Notes under the pieces: generated by a model
Database searches by the model: none
Told to the model about the DNA's origin: nothing
Seen by the model: only the letters and a program-made list of their open reading frames with translations
Program-made: the position numbers and the translations under genes
Shown: positions 13,590 to 18,201 of the stretch, piece after piece
Position numbering within the stretch: position 1 is the first letter of the stretch
How the letters are laid out: every line of letters starts with the position of its first letter
From: a virus
IMG/VR virus record: IMGVR_UViG_3300031673_000603
Span: 1 to 20,334 of that record
DNA length: 20,334 bases
Reading direction: 5' to 3' (one strand)

Positions 13590-13943
13590 TCAACAGAACG
13601 TGAAAACATAGCCGCGCTCTGTGCTGGCCTTGCACACTAGGGCATAGGATGGGGCACCATTAACGCTGCTCAGCTGTTGCATCCACTGCACCGCAGCGGC
13701 TAGGTGGTTCTGGGCAGAACCGAGAGCCTGCCGGTAGGCGTAGGTTTTGCTACCTTTGCGACCACCAACAAAACAGACCCGGATCACACCGGACCCGTTA
13801 CTGTTGCTGGTGTAGGTAGTTTGGACACTCCAGCAGTAGCCGCAGAGCTGATCTAGTTCTGTTATGTCCGGGAGGCTCAGAGTGTGGTCAGCCTTGAAAC
13901 TCCACGCTGCGCGACTGCCTGGTGTGATGGTTGCGGTTGTCAT
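13590..13943 (-). CDS. Uncharacterised small phage protein with CxxC
   Basis: 117 residues from ATG at 13941-13943, beginning MTTATITPGSRAAW. It has a CGYC pair at residues 34-37 and a mixed beta and helix pattern (GVIRVCFVGGRKGSKTYAYRQ, NHLAAAVQWMQQL), and ends GYVFTFC. The frame is open to 14018, but a good promoter lies at 13974-14002, inside that extension, so the downstream ATG is preferred; it has AAGG 7 bases upstream. No family is recognised. The four or more cysteines could bind a metal or form disulphides. Confidence 0.6.
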   Translation of the reverse strand: MTTATITPGSRAAWSFKADHTLSLPDITELDQLCGYCWSVQTTYTSNSNGSGVIRVCFVGGRKGSKTYAYRQALGSAQNHLAAAVQWMQQLSSVNGAPSYALVCKASTERGYVFTFC

Positions 13944-13961
13944 GTTGAGGGCCTTGGCTTG

Positions 13962-14002
13962 GCTTACTGTGCAAGTGTAACAGGTCGGGTCTGATCCGTC
14001 AA
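13962..14002 (-). promoter_or_regulatory. Sigma70-like promoter with palindrome at start site
   Basis: Minus strand TTGACG (13997-14002), exact 17-base spacer, TACACT (13974-13979), then TGCACAGTAAGC. The near-palindrome CTTAC-TGT-GCAAG (13963-13975) overlaps the end of the -10 and the expected start of RNA. This is the best promoter in the window and overlaps the 3' end of the upstream gene. Confidence 0.65.
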
Positions 14003-14005
14003 GCG

Positions 14006-14380
14006 TTACACGTTCCACTGCGCGTTGTATTGGTCAAACTCCACAACTCGGCAACCGTCCCACGGTTCCGCCGTCCCATCTGCACGGATAAACCGCCACG
14101 CTCCCTTGTGTTGGCTAACACTGCACCGGCAGGGGACCAACTCCAACAAAGCGTTGAGCCGTGACTTGGTTGTAGTGGTTGTCCAGCCTTCGCCGTCTTC
14201 GATGTTGAGAGCACCGCTAGCCGGTTTGTAGATTCCGATTCTGTTGCCGTGCAGGCGCACAACTGCGGTTGAACCGCCGAAGGTTGCGGACTGGTGCGAC
14301 CAATCCACCGAAGTGTTGCCACTTTTCCAATCAGCTCCGGTGCGGATTGCGTGGAGCATCTGTTCTTCAATTTTGCGCAT
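14006..14380 (-). CDS. Uncharacterised small phage protein (MRKIEEQM type)
   Basis: 124 residues from ATG at 14378-14380, beginning MRKIEEQMLHAIRTGADWKS. The pattern of an N-terminal helix, then DWKSGNTSVDWSH, then a strand pair VVRLHGNRIGIY, recurs in small phage proteins I have seen in cyanophages, without known function. The later part has CRCSVSQHKGAWRFI and a tryptophan-rich end. The frame is open up to 14611, but that extension runs opposite the rightward cassette and contains non-genuine arginine- and leucine-rich sequence, so the ATG at 14380 is preferred. A large inverted repeat lies 7 bases upstream. Confidence 0.6.
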   Translation of the reverse strand: MRKIEEQMLHAIRTGADWKSGNTSVDWSHQSATFGGSTAVVRLHGNRIGIYKPASGALNIEDGEGWTTTTTKSRLNALLELVPCRCSVSQHKGAWRFIRADGTAEPWDGCRVVEFDQYNAQWNV

Positions 14381-14387
14381 GGCTGGT

Positions 14388-14416
14388 CTGCCGGTATTGC
14401 CTCGCAATACTGGCAG
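14388..14416. repeat. 13-base-pair inverted repeat in leader of 124-residue gene
   Basis: CTGCC-g-GTATTGC (14388-14400), loop CTC, GCAATAC-t-GGCAG (14404-14416). In plus-strand RNA the one non-Watson-Crick position is a G-U wobble, giving a 13-pair hairpin; on the minus strand it is an A-C mismatch. Could be an operator, or an RNA structure. Confidence 0.7.
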
Positions 14417-14533
14417 CAGCTCCGGCTGATCCGCCCCCTCTGTTGTGTAACTTAACAAGCTGTCCCGTTGCTCCCATTCTGCCCTCTGATGTGCAAGACT
14501 ACGGGCTGATCTCTCGCCGCACCCTGGCAAGTC

Positions 14534-14797
14534 ATGACACCTACAGACTCCCCACGCTTCCACACCGTCACGGGCAAGTGGCTTAACGGCGAAGCTGACC
14601 CGGACTGGCAAGTCTTAACGGTTCAAGCCACAGGGGACCCCGAGTTCCCTTGGTTGGTTTTGGTCCGATATGACGCCCTCCCTGGTATGACGAACCCTTG
14701 CCGGTGGAAAGTCCCAAGCCTCGACTGCATTCGGTACGATCTCAGCCAAGCCGTAGCAATCCCTCACCTCATCCATGATCAGGAGGCTGCGAAGTGA
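14534..14797 (+). CDS. Uncharacterised small protein, first gene of rightward cassette
   Basis: 87 residues, beginning MTPTDSPRFHTVTGKWLNG. It has a compact beta-type middle (DWQVLTVQATGDPEFPWLVLVRYD) and a C-terminal helix ending HLIHDQEAAK. The sequence looks like a real folded domain and is not the shadow of a leftward gene, because the other strand here is arginine-rich and lacks a start. It overlaps the next gene by four bases (GTGA). No family is recognised. The opposite orientation to its neighbours, and the shared terminator at 15243, suggest an acquired unit with an early or host-interaction role. Confidence 0.55.
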   Translation: MTPTDSPRFHTVTGKWLNGEADPDWQVLTVQATGDPEFPWLVLVRYDALPGMTNPCRWKVPSLDCIRYDLSQAVAIPHLIHDQEAAK

Positions 14798-15234
14798 GCG
14801 GGGGAGAATGGAACACCAGCCGGGAACGCAAACAGCTGGCAGCCGATGCCAGGGAACTGGAGCGCGAACAAGTCCGACTTGCCAAGCGTATGCTCCGAGA
14901 CCTGCGCTGGAGTGCAGAACGCTCCACCCTTCGAGAGTCGGACTGGGCCGATCTTCTCAAGCTACACCACGCCTACGGCAAGGAGGGCCCCATGCAATTA
15001 TTCCAGGAACTGGTGCCCTATTGGTCACAGAGCCAGATAATGAACGGCGGGACTCCATGCCCCAGTCATCACTTCCCAGACTGGCTCGCTGAAATTAACT
15101 GCGAAAAAAACGCGCAGACTTCGGTGACCCGACCGAAAACCCCAACCCGTAAGGCTCCAGGCTCACCGCGCAAACCTCGCACCGATAAGGGCACCAAAGG
15201 CAGAACCTACACCCCACGCAAACCCAAGGCTTAA
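14794..15234 (+). CDS. Uncharacterised protein with basic C-terminal tail, second gene of rightward cassette
   Basis: 146 residues from GTG at 14794, with a good ribosome-binding site AGGAGG 7 bases upstream. Residues about 9-60 are a charged helical region (RERKQLAADARELEREQVRL) that may be a coiled coil. Residues 61-108 are mixed, with CPSHHFPDWLAEI. The last 35 residues are rich in K, R, P and T (for example TDKGTKGRTYTPRKPKA) and look disordered and nucleic-acid-binding. It is coupled to the 87-residue gene through GTGA. Function is unknown; a DNA- or RNA-binding accessory protein is a reasonable guess. Confidence 0.6.
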   Translation: MSGGEWNTSRERKQLAADARELEREQVRLAKRMLRDLRWSAERSTLRESDWADLLKLHHAYGKEGPMQLFQELVPYWSQSQIMNGGTPCPSHHFPDWLAEINCEKNAQTSVTRPKTPTRKAPGSPRKPRTDKGTKGRTYTPRKPKA

Positions 15235-15242
15235 GCCTCTCG

Positions 15243-15272
15243 CCCCAGTCTCCCCAGGCTGGGGTTTCTTTG
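15243..15272 (+). terminator. Rho-independent terminator of rightward cassette
   Basis: CCCCAG (15243-15248) pairs with CTGGGG (15259-15264), or an inner CCCCA/TGGGG forms, followed by TTTCTTTG. It lies 8 bases past the stop of the second cassette gene. Confidence 0.75.
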
Positions 15273-15283
15273 TGCCTGCTGCT

Positions 15284-15298
15284 TGAGAATGATTCTCA
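15284..15298. promoter_or_regulatory. Fur-box-like perfect palindrome
   Basis: TGAGAAT-G-ATTCTCA is a perfect 7-1-7 palindrome that matches the Fur consensus TGATAATNATTATCA at 12 of 14 fixed positions. It lies between convergent genes, so no obvious target gene follows. Function is uncertain. Confidence 0.4.
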
Positions 15299-15336
15299 TT
15301 ACCATTTTCAGGTCGAAGTCACCCTAGGGGGACAGG

Positions 15337-15378
15337 AAAAACCCCGTAGTCCCAGTCATGAATGGGTTTTTTGCGGGG
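15337..15378 (-). terminator. Compound terminator after candidate small terminase
   Basis: On the minus strand an outer stem CCCCG/CGGGG (15374-15378 with 15342-15346) encloses an inner CCCA/TGGG, followed by TTTTT (15337-15341). In the plus direction CCCA...TGGG is followed by six T (15367-15372), so it may work both ways. Confidence 0.7.
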
Positions 15379-15419
15379 CCTTGAATGGCGTTTTTGCGGC
15401 CATGAATGGCTTTTTAGCC
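15358..15419. repeat. Three tandem copies of a 21-23 base T-tract repeat
   Basis: Copies begin at 15358, 15381 and 15402, with the shape (A/T)TGAATGG-N-TTTTT-GCGG. They lie between the terminator and the end of the candidate small terminase; the last copy overlaps its 3' end. Confidence 0.65.
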
Positions 15420-15941
15420 CTGCCGTTTATCCTCGATTGTGATATTCAAGTTGGGAGCGGCGTTAGCCGCTTCTTCCACGCTGCCCTCGCCCATTGCACG
15501 TCCCAGGCTATCAAGTAGTTGTGCCACCACTTGAAAGTTTCCACGCTTCAATGCTTTCTTTACAGTGTGCATACGCATGTTGTTGACTTGATTGAGAAAC
15601 TCTGCCCGTTCTCCAGCAAAGTCCTCCTTCATCAACTTTTTGGCTTCATGAATGTAATTTTCGCCTTGGCGAAAACTAACACCGTACCGTGTGGCTAGCT
15701 GGCAGACATTCTCGCGGTACGATCCACCTGCAAGCATCAGCATGTAAGCCGCATTGATGCGCTCCTGCATTTGGGTGTCGTTGATTGGACGCCCCTTTGA
15801 ATAGCGGTTCTCCGCCTTAGTGAATGGCGACGGTAAGCCCTTAGCCTTCTCCGGCTTCACTCCACCATCAATCGGCTCGATGTCGTCGTCGGCTCCACCG
15901 ACTTCGTAGATGTTGTCTTCGGTCACTGTAAGTACAGTCAC
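15414..15941 (-). CDS. Candidate terminase small subunit (helix-turn-helix protein)
   Basis: 175 residues from a GTG at 15939-15941; a GTG five codons later is an alternative. Residues 1-55 are acidic and flexible. Residues about 58-100 form a helix-turn-helix (INAAYMLMLAGGSYRENVCQ, then ATRYGVSFRQGENYI). Residues 100-150 are helical (FLNQVNNMRMHTVKKALKRG ... LLDSLGRAMGEGS), followed by a short acidic tail. N-terminal DNA-binding domain, central oligomerisation helices and C-terminal tail is the plan of small terminases, which recognise the packaging site. It is about 2.4 kb from the large subunit, with other genes between, so a transcription regulator is a fair alternative. Confidence 0.6.
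   Translation of the reverse strand: MTVLTVTEDNIYEVGGADDDIEPIDGGVKPEKAKGLPSPFTKAENRYSKGRPINDTQMQERINAAYMLMLAGGSYRENVCQLATRYGVSFRQGENYIHEAKKLMKEDFAGERAEFLNQVNNMRMHTVKKALKRGNFQVVAQLLDSLGRAMGEGSVEEAANAAPNLNITIEDKRQG
15921..15938 (-). promoter_or_regulatory. Perfect palindrome at the start of the candidate small terminase
   Basis: ACTGTA-AG-TACAGT (15925-15938) covers the first codons and the alternative GTG start. It carries the ACTGT/ACAGT arms of the other leaders. A protein bound here could block expression of the gene. Confidence 0.4.
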
Positions 15942-15977
15942 AAACTGTTACCCGCAATATAGGGCTGTTCCAGTGCT

Positions 15978-16826
15978 CTACGTTGAGGGCGTAGCCCGAG
16001 ACTGGTACTGGACTACCCGCGCCAGGTACGCATCCTCGGCATGTACCAGTTCATCCTGGTTCATGGTGTACACGTCTGGCTCGCCTGTACGCCTGGCTAG
16101 TACCACTGCACCGCCATCCACCCTAAGGGACGTTAAGTTTTGTAAACCTAGGGAATAGGCTCCAAGCTGGTGGACGTACTGGTGGTCCGAGTTCATGTAG
16201 GGCAGCTTGTTGTTGTTGCTGGTTTTCCAGTCGCAGATAGTGATTCCACTGTGACCCTTTAGGGATACCAGTGCATCACAGGTGCCGGCAAAGCCGGCTG
16301 GGTGGTGAATGGAAAACTCGGAGGCAAATATTTCTGTGACGTTTTCGGTGATCCAGCCGGCTAAACCTCGGGCGTAACCTGCTGCGCTCCAGCCAACTTC
16401 AGGCAGGTTTTCGTGAACTTTCTTTAAGGCCCACTGCGTTATTGGAGGCGGTATCCGAGCCAAGCCGTTGCTGTCCCACTTGATGGCGTTGCGCTTGTTT
16501 GCAGTGGAACGTGCCAGTCTCTGGGCTGTCTTGAGGAGATATTCAGCTTGGTTGTGGGCCATGTTGCCGCGCTTTGCAGCGGTATCGCGCTCCTGAATGG
16601 CTGCTCCAGCGCCGTAAAACTTGTCCGTGCGGGCTACCCACTGCTCCAGTCCCGTGCGGTCGCTTGTTTGACTGAGGATATGTGTAACACTACTGTAGAC
16701 GTTACCTTTAGCGTCCCGGTAGACCCTGAATGGGCCACTATTGTCTTGTACCAGCTTCCATTTGCGGAGATTTGCCAGTGTGTCTTGTGTGTTAGCTGGC
16801 ACGGAGATACTCTTTCCCAATTTCAT
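15978..16826 (-). CDS. RecB/Cas4-like PD-(D/E)XK exonuclease
   Basis: 282 residues. Residues about 170-222 show the superfamily signature: E170, then GFAGTCDAL with D184, then ITICDWKTS with D199 and K201 (the D-x-K motif), and a downstream Q220 in HQLGAY, typical of the RecB-like subgroup. Such phage enzymes resect or degrade DNA ends and serve recombination and host DNA breakdown. It lies next to the putative single-strand binding protein in the replication/recombination block. The ATG lies only 9 bases past the T tract of a strong terminator and has no Shine-Dalgarno, so expression may require read-through or antitermination. A downstream GTG after GGGAAAGAG is a possible alternative start. 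Confidence 0.8.
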   Translation of the reverse strand: MKLGKSISVPANTQDTLANLRKWKLVQDNSGPFRVYRDAKGNVYSSVTHILSQTSDRTGLEQWVARTDKFYGAGAAIQERDTAAKRGNMAHNQAEYLLKTAQRLARSTANKRNAIKWDSNGLARIPPPITQWALKKVHENLPEVGWSAAGYARGLAGWITENVTEIFASEFSIHHPAGFAGTCDALVSLKGHSGITICDWKTSNNNKLPYMNSDHQYVHQLGAYSLGLQNLTSLRVDGGAVVLARRTGEPDVYTMNQDELVHAEDAYLARVVQYQSRATPST

Positions 16827-16835
16827 AATACCATT

Positions 16836-16859
16836 AAAAAAGCCCCCTGTGAAGGGGGC
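16836..16859 (-). terminator. Rho-independent terminator after 115-residue gene
   Basis: GCCCCCT (16842-16848) pairs with AGGGGGC (16853-16859) around GTGA; six T follow on the minus strand (16836-16841). It lies 8 bases past the stop of the upstream gene and just before the exonuclease ATG. Confidence 0.88.
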
Positions 16860-16867
16860 GGCGGTGT

Positions 16868-17215
16868 TTATTCAAAACGTACGGTGAATGGCCGCTCCTC
16901 CATAATCTTCTCTAAGCGAGCCAGCAAATTCTCGTACTCCTCTGCAACGGAGTCGACCTGCGTACGTTGAAACTGTCGTGTCAGCGCCAAGTGGAGAACA
17001 GCTAGATCCCTGAAAGTCAGTACGCGGTAAAAAAGCCGAGGTTTCCCACTGCTCAGGCGTTGGGGCCTGTGTACAGCGTGATCACTGCCGTCATCAGGAA
17101 GCAAGATGCTTTCTATAACTTCAATGCTTGCGTCCTCGGGACTACGACGTTTCCATCGAGGGCCACAAGTACATGGTTCCAGGGGTGTTTCTTGTTTGGC
17201 TGTAGATTTTTTCAC
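16868..17215 (-). CDS. Uncharacterised 115-residue protein
   Basis: From GTG at 17213-17215, beginning MKKSTAKQETPLEPCTCG. A CxC pair at residues 15-17 is followed by a basic stretch (PRWKRRSPED), a mixed central region, and a helical C-terminus (DSVAEEYENLLARLEKIMEE). The frame is open to 17341, but that part overlaps the terminator and end of the upstream gene, so the shorter form is preferred. No ATG is available in that stretch and no Shine-Dalgarno is seen. It lies between terminators in the replication block. I do not recognise a family. Confidence 0.5.
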   Translation of the reverse strand: MKKSTAKQETPLEPCTCGPRWKRRSPEDASIEVIESILLPDDGSDHAVHRPQRLSSGKPRLFYRVLTFRDLAVLHLALTRQFQRTQVDSVAEEYENLLARLEKIMEERPFTVRFE

Positions 17216-17239
17216 GGTGTTTGGTTTGTTTTTTGTGTG

Positions 17240-17264
17240 AAAGCCCCCCCGCAATGGAGGGGCT
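17240..17264 (-). terminator. Probable terminator after 66-residue gene
   Basis: AGCCCC (17242-17247) pairs with GGGGCT (17259-17264), with extra G-C pairs inside. On the minus strand it is followed by TTCACAC, a weak T tail. It lies 6 bases past the stop. Confidence 0.55.
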
Positions 17265-17270
17265 AAATAT

Positions 17271-17471
17271 TTACGGCAAACGGTTTGCGATATCAAGTAG
17301 ATTGCTGTTGATGTCGGCAAGACGGTCTTCAACAATCGCAAGATCCGCTGTATGAGCTAGCACTTTTAGTTGTTTTGCTATTTCGTCTAAAGCATCAAAC
17401 CGACAATTAAGTGTCGAGTTTAATTCATTAAGTTCGACAGCAATGCACTCTAAAAAGTTCTCTTGCGTCAT
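17271..17471 (-). CDS. Small coiled-coil protein of unknown function
   Basis: 66 residues from ATG at 17469-17471, which follows the TGA of the upstream gene almost directly (TGATATG). It begins MTQENFLECIAVELNELN and is almost wholly helical, with heptad-like leucine and isoleucine spacing (LDEIAKQLKVLAHTADLAI, DRLADINSNLLDIANRL). A nine-codon longer start lies inside the upstream gene and is less likely. Probably co-transcribed and translationally coupled with the putative single-strand DNA-binding protein, and may be a partner of it. No family is recognised. Confidence 0.6.
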   Translation of the reverse strand: MTQENFLECIAVELNELNSTLNCRFDALDEIAKQLKVLAHTADLAIVEDRLADINSNLLDIANRLP

Positions 17472-17472
17472 A

Positions 17473-18057
17473 TCAAGCAGCCTTGAATGGGTTGCCACCT
17501 GTTAATAGGCGGCTGATGTCGAAGCCGGCGGACTTGGCTTCGATCCAGGCAGCATCAATGTGCTCTTGGCTGCCTTTCTTGCGGGGTACGGGACGCAGGG
17601 TGTACTCGGTAAGTAGACCCGCTCCTTTCTTGCTGAGGTTGAAGTCCCAGGCAAGCAAGTCATCGTAGTCCTCCATCTGGCTGATCTGGTCCAGCTCTTT
17701 GATGATTGACTTTTGGGTCAGGCTCATCACCTGGACAGAACCGGAATCAAAGTTGTAGACCGGGGCAGCGATGAAAAACTTAACGTCCACCGTGCCAGGG
17801 CCTCCACGACCTTCGCGGGGTTCGTATTCGCCTAGTTCGACGGCTACATCCTCGGGGGTGGGCTCGGTTTCAAAGCGGAATGGCTTGGACTGGCCTTCGG
17901 CGTTGGCGCCCCAGGCTTCATAACCCTCCAGTGGTTGGGCAACTAGCAGGGCGAAGCGGACTGAACCACCATCGGGCAGCTTGCTGACAGATAAGTAACC
18001 GCCACCGCTGTGGGTCACATTGATGGTTGCGGAGGCTTTTTTGGAAAGGAATCCCAT
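17473..18057 (-). CDS. Putative single-stranded DNA-binding protein
   Basis: 194 residues from ATG at 18055-18057, beginning MGFLSKKASATINVTHSGGG. The middle (VDVKFFIAAPVYNFDSGSVQ, then VMSLTQKSIIKELDQIS) and the segment LLAWDFNLSKKGAGLLTEYT leading to RPVPRKKG match a pattern I associate with phage single-strand binding proteins of the gp32/OB-fold type: a beta strand run, a 'TQK-I-K-L' helix, and an 'LxxYDxxIxRKGxGLxTEY' segment. A longer frame to 18135 adds a cysteine- and proline-rich stretch over a leader element and is rejected. It starts the leftward replication block, divergent from the primase-helicase, which fits a role coating single-stranded DNA at forks. Confidence 0.6.
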   Translation of the reverse strand: MGFLSKKASATINVTHSGGGYLSVSKLPDGGSVRFALLVAQPLEGYEAWGANAEGQSKPFRFETEPTPEDVAVELGEYEPREGRGGPGTVDVKFFIAAPVYNFDSGSVQVMSLTQKSIIKELDQISQMEDYDDLLAWDFNLSKKGAGLLTEYTLRPVPRKKGSQEHIDAAWIEAKSAGFDISRLLTGGNPFKAA

Positions 18058-18095
18058 TGTGTTTAGGGGGTTTTTGGGTGTCGCCGCGTTGGCAA

Positions 18096-18112
18096 CATTG
18101 ACACAGTAACAC
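18096..18112. promoter_or_regulatory. ACTGTGT element in divergent control region
   Basis: Minus strand GTGTTACTGTGTCAATG, about 40 bases before the putative single-strand binding protein ATG, and so in its probable leader or promoter. It has the ACTGTGT core of other leaders but not a perfect palindrome. Confidence 0.35.
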
Positions 18113-18137
18113 GGGGTTGACCTTTCGTCTACCATAG

Positions 18138-18169
18138 AAAAACACCCCAGGGCTGCAGGCCCCAGGGTG
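18138..18169 (-). terminator. Terminator facing leftward in the divergent intergenic region
   Basis: On minus-strand RNA CACCCUGGGGC pairs with GCCCUGGGGUG (11 pairs including two G-U wobbles) with loop CTGCA, followed by five T (18138-18142). In the plus direction two A-C mismatches weaken the stem. It would stop antisense transcripts coming from the primase region. Confidence 0.75.
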
Positions 18170-18201
18170 AATCATGTCCTTTCTTGTGGGAGTCTAACAC
18201 T

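Noticed and set aside
15270-15518. 82-codon plus-strand frame crossing the Fur-like palindrome
   Set aside because: It spans the terminators and T-tract repeats and then runs antisense into the candidate small terminase; its composition is not protein-like.
13047-18070. Shared TTTAGGGGG word just upstream of the terminase and single-strand binding protein starts
   Set aside because: A third copy lies inside the 65-residue coding region near 4127, so it is not specific to leaders.
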